A stretch of 46,669 nucleotides of DNA from Phycisphaerales bacterium (GTDB taxonomy: Bacteria; Planctomycetota; Phycisphaerae; Tepidisphaerales; Tepidisphaeraceae). Under the pieces are notes generated by a model. That model was not told where the DNA came from. It saw only the letters and a program-made list of their open reading frames with translations, and ran no database searches. The stretch spans positions 1-46,669 of the forward strand of contig JADLBV010000086.1 in the NCBI GenBank assembly GCA_020847545.1, written 5' to 3'. The position numbers were made by a program, and so were the translations under genes. Shown one piece after another: positions 33,710 to 41,511 of the stretch (the stretch's first letter is position 1; each line of letters starts with the position of its first letter).

Positions 33710-35048
33710 CTTGCGCGTGTAGGTTTTTTGGAGGGGGGTGGCGGACACGCGGGCGAAACCACATCATGAACGTTGTTGAACAAGGACGTTCAGATGAAAG
33801 GAGTCGCCTCACGTGCCACCGGCGGCATTATCGGCATGGAATGCCGAGCTTGCCAGCGTCTGGCCCGAGCTATCGGTGCCCCAGATCAGGATGCTGGCGC
33901 AGTATTCAATGGGAATGGTTTTGGCGGAAAGCAGCGGGCTGTGTCGCGTGGCCTTCTGCCTGAGTCAATGGCTGGAACAAGGGTATCACGCGGTCCGTGA
34001 GCGTTTGCGCGACTTCTACTGCGGCCAGCAGGACAAGTCTGGCCGCAAACGCTGTGGACTGGGGGTGGAGGGCTGTTTCCCGGGCCTCCTGGCCTGGGTG
34101 CTTCGTCGCTGGGGCGGCAAGGAACTGGCCATCGCCATCGATGCCACGACCTTGAGGCAGAGATTCACCGTTCTGGTCATCAGTGTGGTCATTGCCGGCA
34201 CGGCCATTCCCGTGGCATGGAAGATCCTTCGCGCCGATGCCAAGGGTTCATGGAAAGGGCATTGGGTTCGGCTGCTGCGGAACTTCGCTGGGATCGTGCC
34301 ACCGCAGATGAAGGTGATCGTGCTGGCGGATCGCGGCCTGTATGCCAAGTGGCTCTTCCAATGCATCGCGGAACAGGGCTGGCATCCCTATCTCCGCATC
34401 AATCCCACCGTTGGGGAGTTCAAGCCCGCGGAGGCGGCCGACTATCGCTCGCTGCAAACGCTGCTGGGCAAACCAGAAGAGCATTATGCAGGAACCGGCA
34501 CGCTGTATCGCGGCCAAACAGCCCAACTCGCCTGCACGCTGCTGGCATGCTGGTCAAAGGGCTGTGCCGAGCCGTGGATCATTGCCACGGACCTGCCCCC
34601 GGAACATGCCAATGCGACCTGGTACGGCCTGCGGAACTGGATCGAGCGGGGGTTCAAGCATGACAAGACTGGCGGCATACGCTGGAACAACACCCGGATG
34701 GACGATCCCCATCGGGCATCGGTTCTCTGGCTGGTGATGGCGATCTCCCGGCACTTGAGCATTCTGGGCGGGGCGGAGTTCCATCCGTCGGCGGCTTCGC
34801 CCCCGGAGCCGCTGGTGCCCAATGGGGCCGCTCCGCAGCAGCGGCCACGCAATCCGCTACTCACCGGTAAGACGCCACGGCCCGTACTGAGCGTGTTCGT
34901 CACCGGACTGCTGGCCGTCCGGATGGCGATGCTCTGCGGCCGGCTGCCCATAGCCCAAGTCCTCAGGCCCGCCGCTTGGCCCGACCGCCCACCCAACCAT
35001 CTCAGCCGCACGGCTCTTGTCCCTCCGTAAAAAACCTACACGCGCAAG
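33710..35048 (+). mobile_element. Complete IS4-family insertion sequence, 1339 bp
   Basis: Perfect 20-bp terminal inverted repeats (33710-33729 and 35029-35048, CTTGCGCGTGTAGGTTTTTT) bound one transposase gene. Eleven-bp direct repeats flank it. Intact ends, intact gene and exact duplication point to a recent and perhaps still active element. It landed inside the MITE between that element's two hairpins. Confidence 0.93.
33813..35030 (+). CDS. IS4-family DDE transposase
   Basis: A 405-residue transposase. The first catalytic Asp lies in LAIAIDATTL, the second in KVIVLADRGLYAKWLF, and the Glu in YGLRNWIERGFKHDK, which fits the IS4 Y-x2-R-x3-E-x6-K signature exactly. The start is GTG at 33813 with AAGGAG about 10 bases upstream; other frames there are not coding. 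The C-terminus is Pro/Arg-rich and ends within 18 bases of the IS edge. It moves the surrounding IS by cut-and-paste chemistry. Confidence 0.92.
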   Translation: MPPAALSAWNAELASVWPELSVPQIRMLAQYSMGMVLAESSGLCRVAFCLSQWLEQGYHAVRERLRDFYCGQQDKSGRKRCGLGVEGCFPGLLAWVLRRWGGKELAIAIDATTLRQRFTVLVISVVIAGTAIPVAWKILRADAKGSWKGHWVRLLRNFAGIVPPQMKVIVLADRGLYAKWLFQCIAEQGWHPYLRINPTVGEFKPAEAADYRSLQTLLGKPEEHYAGTGTLYRGQTAQLACTLLACWSKGCAEPWIIATDLPPEHANATWYGLRNWIERGFKHDKTGGIRWNNTRMDDPHRASVLWLVMAISRHLSILGGAEFHPSAASPPEPLVPNGAAPQQRPRNPLLTGKTPRPVLSVFVTGLLAVRMAMLCGRLPIAQVLRPAAWPDRPPNHLSRTALVPP

Positions 35049-35219
35049 GGGCTGGGGAGGGGGTCCATTTCGGCAAATTTGAGGGAAACCCCCACCCTTA
35101 CCCTCCCCCGGCGTACCGGGGGAGGGGATAAAGAGGCTCAGCCTGTGTCATGGATGCCGTAAAAAAATACAAATGCGTTTGCCCTGGTAAAAGCCCCGTT
35201 TCGACCCTTGCAAGACCTC

Positions 35220-35250
35220 AAAAGGCATCCGGATTTTCCGGATGCCTTTT
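35220..35250 (+). terminator. Rho-independent terminator of the DeoR-aminotransferase-dehydrogenase operon
   Basis: A 14-bp perfect stem (35220-35233 with 35237-35250, loop TTT) ends in a run of five T. In the ancestral sequence it would lie about 25 bases after the dehydrogenase stop; the MITE and IS now push it about 1.5 kb away. Confidence 0.88.
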
Positions 35251-35339
35251 TAATTAAAATCAATTTCCAAAATGCGTTGTGATCGTAAATATATGCAATA
35301 AATAGGCTTACGAGATATTTTGTCACCGAAAAATTTTTA

Positions 35340-35367
35340 TTGACATCAGATCAATCGGGGGTAAACT
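35340..35367 (+). promoter_or_regulatory. Sigma70-type promoter of the GntR/LacI regulator
   Basis: TTGACA (35340-35345) and TAAACT (35362-35367) are separated by 16 bases, about 48 bases upstream of the ATG at 35416. Confidence 0.6.
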
Positions 35368-35379
35368 TACTGAGCAATT

Positions 35380-35413
35380 AAAGCATATAAAGAAACAAGC
35401 AAAGCATACAAAG
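35380..35413 (+). promoter_or_regulatory. Direct repeats, candidate operator of the GntR/LacI regulator
   Basis: AAAGCATATAAAG (35380-35392) and AAAGCATACAAAG (35401-35413) differ at one base and are spaced 21 bases, two helical turns. They lie between the predicted transcription start and the ATG, where a regulator could control its own gene. No normal ribosome-binding site is visible; the second repeat occupies that position. Confidence 0.45.
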
Positions 35414-35415
35414 CG

Positions 35416-36522
35416 ATGAGTTACGAAGGTGCTTCAACTGTTCTGTCTGAATTAAAGCTGGATACATCCAGTTCGGAGCGGCTTCATCTTCAGCTTCAAC
35501 GTCAGATTCGGGAGAAGATTCAGGCCCATCGGCTGCCGCCGGGGGAAAAGCTGCCGACGAACCATGAGATTTCGGCCACGTTGAGCGTCAGTTATGAGAC
35601 CGTCCAGCGTGCCATGAAGGCGTTGGCGGATCGCGGGTTGGTGGTGCGGCACAAGAGCAAGGGGACATTCGTCCGCAAGGCGGTGATGCCGCGGGTGGTG
35701 GCGGTTTATTGCACCGATTCGGTTTTTGATCCCAAAGCATCCCCGTTTTCATCATTGATGGCCCATCATTTGTCGAACCTGCTGCATGAGGATGCGCGGG
35801 ACATGCGTGTGCATTACGCGCCGGAGCCTTGGGGGAACAAGACCAAAGGTTATGCCGACATGCGTCGGGACCTGGAGGAACGGCGGGTGGCTGGGGTTAT
35901 TACGCTCAACCGGATGCCGCGTGAACTGGTTGATCTGGCGTATGCCATGTCGATCCCGGTGGTGGGCGTGACGGTTCCCCATGCGGCGGACAATGTGGTC
36001 TGGGTGGATTATGTGGATTTTACCCATCGCGCGATCAGGCGAATGGTGAAGGAGGGTTGTCGTCGGGTGGTGTTGATTGGGTATTCGCTCGACATCGAAG
36101 GGACTCATCTTGAGGATTTGTTCAAAATCGCCGAGGCAAATGGATTGAAGGTGGTTGCGGAGGATGTGAAGTGTCCCATTGGGGATGACTGGATCGAGAG
36201 GGGGTTGCAGATGGGGCGGCAACTGGACCTGTCGAAATACGATGGCGCGATCGTGGCGGATGACATCATCGCGGTGGGTTTCACCCGCGCCTTGGCACGA
36301 AGGGGTGTGCGCGTGCCGGAGGATCTGCGGGTGATCACGATGTGGAACCGGGGAAGCCCGCTTGCGTTGGCGCTGCCGGCGGTTCGGTTTGATGTGAACA
36401 TCGAGGAGATGGCGCGGCAAAGCGTGCGGATGCTGGATCAGATGATTGAAGGCCGGGCGGTCGTTCTGCCGCGGTTGTTGTTGAAATTGGAAGAATCCCT
36501 GGAGCATGTGGAACACATTTAG
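35416..36522 (+). CDS. GntR/LacI hybrid transcription regulator
   Basis: A 368-residue regulator. A GntR winged helix is at about residues 18-88 (LHLQLQRQIREKIQAHRLPPGEKLPTNHEIS..., RAMKALADRGLVVRHKSKGTFVRK). Residues 95-368 form a LacI/periplasmic-binding-like sugar sensor (PRVVAVYC, RRVVLIGYS, DGAIVADDIIAVGFTRALARRGVRVPEDLRVI). This domain pairing is typical of AraR-type sugar-responsive regulators. It precedes the glycan-use genes in the same direction and most likely controls them with a sugar as signal. The effector is unknown. Confidence 0.88.
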   Translation: MSYEGASTVLSELKLDTSSSERLHLQLQRQIREKIQAHRLPPGEKLPTNHEISATLSVSYETVQRAMKALADRGLVVRHKSKGTFVRKAVMPRVVAVYCTDSVFDPKASPFSSLMAHHLSNLLHEDARDMRVHYAPEPWGNKTKGYADMRRDLEERRVAGVITLNRMPRELVDLAYAMSIPVVGVTVPHAADNVVWVDYVDFTHRAIRRMVKEGCRRVVLIGYSLDIEGTHLEDLFKIAEANGLKVVAEDVKCPIGDDWIERGLQMGRQLDLSKYDGAIVADDIIAVGFTRALARRGVRVPEDLRVITMWNRGSPLALALPAVRFDVNIEEMARQSVRMLDQMIEGRAVVLPRLLLKLEESLEHVEHI

Positions 36523-36598
36523 CCGGCGCGGCGGGCCGTGCCGGAACGAATGAAATAAACGTTTAGGGGGCAGGTCATTTTCTGAGAGGAGTTGGGTC

Positions 36599-37396
36599 AT
36601 GTCTGTGTTCAAGTTGTCAGTCGCTGCCGCGGCATCCGGCGTTTTGATGCTAACGGGTTTGGCACAGGTGGCGGATGCCGCCTATATCGTCGGCCCGGAT
36701 GGTTTTGATGTGCCGCCATACACCCTGAATGCCGCGGTTGGCGGCCAGCAAGGGTGGGTGGAAGATGCACTATCAATAACATCGATCAAAGACACGGGTA
36801 ATGCAAGCCATGGGACGGCCATTTACATCGATAACGATAATGGCGGTAACAAAAGCAGGGTGCACTCATTTTTTCCCGCGCACGACCAGTCTCAGATATT
36901 GCGGGTAAAGTTTGATGTTTATGGGTCGGGTGGCGGTGGCTACTACTTCAACATGCCTGTTGCCGCAATCGGTGATTATTGGGGCTACGGCGGTATCGCG
37001 GCCAGCCTTGAAGGGATGGGTTATGGTGGAGGGGCCGCAGCGAACGCTTTCAGGCTCAATGGCGACAGTTCGCTACTTGTCCCCGGCATCACCAGCAGCC
37101 CTGGCGTCTGGTACACGGTCACCGTGGATTTGTCGTACACCGACAAGACTTACGATATCACGATTACCGATGGCACGAATACCGGAACGAAGACCGGTGT
37201 TCCATTCTGGTCTGGCGCCGGTGCTTTTTCAGGATTGAACGACATCACCTTCCGCACGGCCGATACCCCGAATAATCCGTATGAAAGCGGATACTTCGAC
37301 AATCTCAGTGTCGAGATGGTCGCCGTTCCCGAACCGGCTTCTGTTGCCCTGTTGGGAATGGGATTGAGCGCGCTGGTTCTACGTCGTCGGCGATGA
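36599..37396 (+). CDS. PEP-CTERM sorting-domain protein
   Basis: A 265-residue secreted protein: N-terminal signal peptide (about 1-27, MSVFKLSVAAAASGVLML... with cut near ADA-AY), a beta-rich Gly/Asn-rich body, and a C-terminal sorting tail VPEPASVALLGMGLSALVLRRRR with PEP, membrane segment and Arg cluster. Such tails are cut by exosortases, and PEP-CTERM proteins often accompany exopolysaccharide loci. No exosortase is in the window. The body resembles LamG/CBM-like jelly rolls, with FYFNMPV- and YFDNLSVE-type strands, but I cannot assign a family. RBS AGGAG precedes the ATG. It may bind the glycan handled by the downstream enzymes. Confidence 0.9.
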   Translation: MSVFKLSVAAAASGVLMLTGLAQVADAAYIVGPDGFDVPPYTLNAAVGGQQGWVEDALSITSIKDTGNASHGTAIYIDNDNGGNKSRVHSFFPAHDQSQILRVKFDVYGSGGGGYYFNMPVAAIGDYWGYGGIAASLEGMGYGGGAAANAFRLNGDSSLLVPGITSSPGVWYTVTVDLSYTDKTYDITITDGTNTGTKTGVPFWSGAGAFSGLNDITFRTADTPNNPYESGYFDNLSVEMVAVPEPASVALLGMGLSALVLRRRR

Positions 37397-37410
37397 TGGA
37401 AGTTTGTTGT

Positions 37411-37452
37411 CCGTCCGCGGCCTGAGCTATCAGGCCGCGGACGGCGCCTTTT
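37411..37452 (+). terminator. Rho-independent terminator after the PEP-CTERM gene
   Basis: A 15-bp perfect stem (37411-37425 with 37430-37444, loop GCTA) is followed by GCGCC and TTTT. It is 14 bases after the stop codon. A strong stem with a modest T-run; partial read-through to the pseudopilin gene is possible. Confidence 0.8.
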
Positions 37453-37484
37453 AATTGACATATCACACAGCGAGGAGCCAAATC

Positions 37485-38249
37485 ATGATAAAGAGAGCCT
37501 TTACCCTCGTGGAGTTGCTGGTCGTCATCGGCATCATAGCCCTTTTGATCAGCATTCTGCTGCCGGCGCTGAACCGTGCCCGTCAGGCGGCCTACAGCGT
37601 CGCCTGCCAGAGCAACATGAGGCAGATCGGGCAGGCGATGACGATGTATCAGAATGCCAACAAGGGTTCGTTTCCGATGTGGGACACCCATATGATCGTG
37701 ACGTGGTATCCCAATGTCTTTCGCATCGCCTGGGCGCGGACATTGTGGAACAGCAACTACCTGACCAATGGCAAAGTCTTTCAGTGCGCCGCCAAGCCGC
37801 CCAATGAGGTCGATCTGAACTCGTTTCCGAAGGATTATCAGAATTCCGGCTCACCAACATCAGATGTTGAGGAAGGGCCGTTCGCGTATCCGGATTATGG
37901 GTATAACTACAAATACATAGGGAGCAGTCTTTGGATCTTGCCGCACTATAACGACCCGCGCGACTACGAGCCGGCCAAGGTGTGGAAGGTGAAACAGCCG
38001 ACCGAGACGATTGTGCTGGTTGATTCGTTGGCCAAATGGGTTCCCTGGCGGGGGTATTACATCGTGGAGCCGGAGTCGGTCAACGCGATTTATTACGGGC
38101 CGGATGTGCGGCATCCCGGGCCGAGCGTCAATGTGCTCTGGGCGGATGGGCATGTGACGCCCGTGCGGTGTGATGATCCGAACAACCCCTTCACGGCCGG
38201 CGCGCTGACGGATGGGTTGAACACGCCCAATCACTGGGATTTGAATTAA
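37485..38249 (+). CDS. Type II secretion-like pseudopilin, DUF1559-related
   Basis: A 254-residue protein. The start MIKRAFTLVELLVVIGIIALLISILLP is a type IV prepilin signal: a short basic leader, then F-T-L-V-E with the conserved Glu5 and a hydrophobic helix. The C-terminal RHPGPSVNVLWADGHV matches the H-x9/10-DG motif of planctomycete and verrucomicrobial prepilins, which exist in many copies per genome next to secreted enzymes. The start at 37485 is chosen for GAGGAG 7 bases upstream. In this locus it may take part in a pseudopilus or surface fibre used for glycan uptake; function is unproven. Confidence 0.9.
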   Translation: MIKRAFTLVELLVVIGIIALLISILLPALNRARQAAYSVACQSNMRQIGQAMTMYQNANKGSFPMWDTHMIVTWYPNVFRIAWARTLWNSNYLTNGKVFQCAAKPPNEVDLNSFPKDYQNSGSPTSDVEEGPFAYPDYGYNYKYIGSSLWILPHYNDPRDYEPAKVWKVKQPTETIVLVDSLAKWVPWRGYYIVEPESVNAIYYGPDVRHPGPSVNVLWADGHVTPVRCDDPNNPFTAGALTDGLNTPNHWDLN

Positions 38250-38267
38250 TCGAAAAACAGTCGGCCT

Positions 38268-38321
38268 GTAGGTCCGGCTGTGCCGGACAACTTCAAATTC
38301 GTCCGGCACAGCCGGACCTAC
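38268..38321. repeat. Long palindromic repeat with 21-bp arms
   Basis: A perfect 21-bp inverted repeat (38268-38288 with 38301-38321, 12-base loop; arm begins GTAGGTCCGGCTGTGCC) lies 18 bases after the pseudopilin stop. No T-run follows. It looks like a dispersed intergenic palindrome; as RNA it would form a strong hairpin between two same-strand genes and could act as a transcript-end stabiliser. Confidence 0.65.
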
Positions 38322-38401
38322 GGGGGATTCGGTGATGGATGATCGTATGCGCTGATACCGAAGGTAAATAGTTCCAAAAAAACAACAACGGAGAATTGAT
38401 C

Positions 38402-41400
38402 ATGAAGTTTCGCCCGTGGTGTGGATGGTTGGCGATGGCGGGGATGGTGTCGATGTGTGGCATGGTGATGGCCGCTGAGCCGCAGGTGGTTCAGATCACG
38501 GGCATTTCGCAGGTGTCAGACCCGCCGCCTGCGATCAACGGCGATCTGGAGCGGCTGACCAAGCTGAATGGTTGGACCCAGATCAATTCGGGGGATCATG
38601 TCGTCTTCAAGGCCGACAAATGGAAAAACGTGGATGATCTGTCGGGAAGTGTGGTGGTTGGGTGGGATGCCAACAATCTCTATGTGGCCGCCAAGGTGCG
38701 CGATAATGCGGTGGTGCAGCCCTTGTCGGGGGATATGTTGTGGCAGGGGGATCATCTGATTTTGCTGCTGGATGCGCCCCGGCAGGAGGGGACGCGCGAG
38801 AAGAAGAAGATCATTCAGATGGGTCTTAGCCCCGGCAATCTCAAGGATGGGGCCGGGCGGATCGCGCCGGAGGTGTATCAGTGGACGCCCCAGCCGCGGG
38901 CCGTGACCGAGGCGAAAATCGCGGCCCGTCGAACGGCCGATGGATATCAGCTTGAGACGGCGATTCCGTGGACGGCGCTGGGGGTGGCGGAGGCGCATCG
39001 CGGCATGAGGATTGGTTATGATGTGATGCTCAGCGATTCGGACAGCGAGGCCGATCCGGATCAGGACAAGGTGATGAGCCTGTTGAGCAGTCCGTGGGAT
39101 CTTCGCAATCCCAACCGGCTGGTGGAGGGGATTCTGGCAACGGCCGAGGGGAAGATCGACCGGTCGTTGATCAAGTCCCCCTTTGAATTGATCCAATCGA
39201 ACATCAAGATTCCGCAAAGTTCCAAGGTCAGTATTAACGCCGGAGCGGTTGACAAAGTCCCGGCCAAGGAACTGGTCGTTCATGCCCGCATCGATTTTCA
39301 AACCGTTGCCGGCGGCAATCCGCAGTTGCAGATTCGCGTCAACGGCGAGTTGATGACCTTCGATCGCGTGCGCAATCGGCTGAAGCGCATGAGCCTGGGG
39401 AATCGCGAGCAGGCGACATTCATCAACGGCAACAGCGCCTGGTTCATCCTGTACGCCCCCAACTACAATCCGATCCCGGAATTTTCCGATTACGCAACGC
39501 CGGGGGTGAACCCCTTTGAGCTGCGCTTCGACATCAGCGATGTGTGGAAACCGCAGGGGGGCAACGTCATCGAACTGGAGAACGCCTCAACGGTTGAACA
39601 ACCGATCATCGCCGAGGTGGGCATCAGCCAGCGGTTGTCCGCCAAGATGACCGAACCGGAGCTGAGGCCCGCCCCCACCGGCGAGATACCGACCATTTTG
39701 CCCATCACCAGCGTCAAACCCGATTACACCGCCCGGCAACTGCCCGGCGGGGCGATCGAGGTGGGATTGGGAAGCCATCGCTGGATCGTTGAATCGGCCT
39801 TCTCCACCACGACCCCCGGGTGGGCGCAACTGGTAGCCAAACGGGAGTCTGGCACGCAGTGGAAATCGTTGAAACTCGACGGCCTGCAACTGGTGGGCAC
39901 AACAGGCGAATTTGAACTGCATCGCACCCTCATCCGACACGATGACCATCTTCAGATCATCGACCGCATCACCAACAGATCGGATGGGGATTTGCCGGTG
40001 ATGTTCCAACACCAGACCCGCGTCGACCGCAAGGCCGGTACGCTTTATCTGGGTGGGTTGCCATCCCCACAGCCCGCCATCGCATCCAACAACGGCGCGG
40101 TCCCCACGACGTTGATGATGATGAAGGATCATGGCATCGGGATGGTGGCCGAGGATGATGTCACGCGCGCCCAGTGCGTGAATTTCGCCGACAACGACCT
40201 GATCGGCATCCGCGATGACAACCTGGTCGTCGCCAAGGGCAAAACAGTTGAGTTGGAATATACGATCTACCCGATCGACTCATCGGACCGGTTCGCGTTC
40301 ATCAACCGCGTCCGCCGAAACTGGGATGTCAACTTCACCATCGACGGCAGCGAGGCGATGATCTCATCGTATGGCGAGGTGATGAACACCGAGATGACCG
40401 ATGAGTTGTTGATCGCCAACATTCGCAACCGCAACGCCAAATATGCGATCAACACCATCTGGAATTTTAATTTTGAGGGCCGATCCACCGAATTGACGCC
40501 GGTGAATGTCGGTAAGCAGCAGATGATCGACCGCGTCAAAAAGGTCTGCCCGGACGTGGTGGATGTGGTCTATTTCCACTGCTTCGCCGGTTATCAGGAC
40601 CCGCGCGACTGGGCGCTCTTTCCGGACATTCCGCAATGGGAGAAGCAGACCTTCGCCGCGGATGTGATCATGCGTTCGGATGGCACGGTCGCCGATTATT
40701 CCAATCCCCAGATGCCGCTGTTTTTGCCGACCGAAGGGTCGGCCTGGGGGAGCGCCATGGAAAAACTGCTCGACTATCGCGTCAAGGCAACCGGCACAGA
40801 GGGGTATTTCTGGGATGAGCTGGAATACAGCTCCTACAAATATGATTACAACCCCAATCACTGGGATGGCGTGTCGGGCGACATCGACCGGTCCACCCAC
40901 AAACTGATCCGTAAAATCACCAACGTGACGCTGGCCAGCCAACCCTGGCGGCTGCGCATGGCGGAGAAACTGTTGAAACAGGGGGCGCTGTTGGGCAATG
41001 GCGCCCCGTTGACGCGCAGTTTCGGCAAGGTGCATTTTCCTCGCTTTGTCGAAACGGCCGCCATCACCAACCTGGCCTATTCGCAGCTTTATACGCCGAT
41101 CGCGCTGGGGGATCACCTGGCCGAACGTAACCAGATCGATTGCTATAAAAACATGGTGCGCGGCCTGGATTATGGGGCGGTCTATTACTGGTATCACACC
41201 GCCATCGATGTGACCCACCCCACTTTGACCAGCTACATGTTCCCCATCACGCCGATCAACCTCGGTCACGGGTACATCATCGCCAAGGAGCGCATCCTGA
41301 CCAACACCAGCGGCTATTTCGGCTGGGGGGACAAGAGCGACTTTGACGTGGTGGTCTTCAATGATCGGGGCAACCAGACCGATCAGGTCAAGGTTCCCAA

Positions 41401-41476
41401 GGTTGAGCGCGATGGTAAGATGTTCGCCGAGATCCGCATCCCCGAAGGGTATTCGGTGGCGTTGATTCGACATTGA
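38402..41476 (+). CDS. Secreted putative glycosidase with CBM9-like domain
   Basis: A 1024-residue exported protein; signal peptide about residues 1-25 (GMVSMCGMVMAAEP). The ATG at 38402 follows GGAGA at good spacing; an in-frame TTG at 38396 is less likely. Residues about 35-235 resemble a CBM9/DOMON-type domain (INGDLERL, VVVGWDANNLYVAAKVRDNAV, DHLILLLDA, YQLETAIPWTALG). A beta-sandwich follows (about 260-420), then a mutarotase-like beta region (about 440-600), and a putative TIM barrel (about 640-960) with VVDVVYFHCFAGYQDPRDW and EGYFWDELEYSS (near 800-810), an acidic pair fit for catalysis. No named GH family is recognised. It is likely an outer enzyme acting on a polysaccharide. Confidence 0.75.
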   Translation: MKFRPWCGWLAMAGMVSMCGMVMAAEPQVVQITGISQVSDPPPAINGDLERLTKLNGWTQINSGDHVVFKADKWKNVDDLSGSVVVGWDANNLYVAAKVRDNAVVQPLSGDMLWQGDHLILLLDAPRQEGTREKKKIIQMGLSPGNLKDGAGRIAPEVYQWTPQPRAVTEAKIAARRTADGYQLETAIPWTALGVAEAHRGMRIGYDVMLSDSDSEADPDQDKVMSLLSSPWDLRNPNRLVEGILATAEGKIDRSLIKSPFELIQSNIKIPQSSKVSINAGAVDKVPAKELVVHARIDFQTVAGGNPQLQIRVNGELMTFDRVRNRLKRMSLGNREQATFINGNSAWFILYAPNYNPIPEFSDYATPGVNPFELRFDISDVWKPQGGNVIELENASTVEQPIIAEVGISQRLSAKMTEPELRPAPTGEIPTILPITSVKPDYTARQLPGGAIEVGLGSHRWIVESAFSTTTPGWAQLVAKRESGTQWKSLKLDGLQLVGTTGEFELHRTLIRHDDHLQIIDRITNRSDGDLPVMFQHQTRVDRKAGTLYLGGLPSPQPAIASNNGAVPTTLMMMKDHGIGMVAEDDVTRAQCVNFADNDLIGIRDDNLVVAKGKTVELEYTIYPIDSSDRFAFINRVRRNWDVNFTIDGSEAMISSYGEVMNTEMTDELLIANIRNRNAKYAINTIWNFNFEGRSTELTPVNVGKQQMIDRVKKVCPDVVDVVYFHCFAGYQDPRDWALFPDIPQWEKQTFAADVIMRSDGTVADYSNPQMPLFLPTEGSAWGSAMEKLLDYRVKATGTEGYFWDELEYSSYKYDYNPNHWDGVSGDIDRSTHKLIRKITNVTLASQPWRLRMAEKLLKQGALLGNGAPLTRSFGKVHFPRFVETAAITNLAYSQLYTPIALGDHLAERNQIDCYKNMVRGLDYGAVYYWYHTAIDVTHPTLTSYMFPITPINLGHGYIIAKERILTNTSGYFGWGDKSDFDVVVFNDRGNQTDQVKVPKVERDGKMFAEIRIPEGYSVALIRH

Positions 41477-41511
41477 TGTGGACATTGTGAGAACGGAGCG
41501 GTTTTAGACTC

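Larger units (their letters stand above)
33649..35187. mobile_element. MITE-like element (copy B), split by an IS4-family insertion
   Basis: The ends are inverted repeats: the left end at 33649-33672 (CCAGGGCAATCGCATTTG...) matches the complement of the right end at 35164-35187 with one mismatch over 24 bases. It is flanked by the 8-bp duplication TAAAAGCC. Removing the IS and one target copy leaves 189 bp, too short for a transposase. Two internal G/C hairpins share the same arm sequence (33675-33685/33691-33701 and 35101-35111/35116-35126). Its right part is nearly identical to 1-127, showing recent spread. It presumably moves by a transposase encoded elsewhere that recognises these ends; the family is unknown. 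Confidence 0.85.

Noticed and set aside
33773-34000. ORF at the left end of the IS in another frame
   Set aside because: It lies within the transposase region, and the 405-residue frame carries the full DDE and YREK signature; no frameshift arrangement is needed.
35101-35126. G/C hairpin in the MITE as a terminator
   Set aside because: No T-run follows, and the same arms occur elsewhere in the element; it is better seen as element structure.
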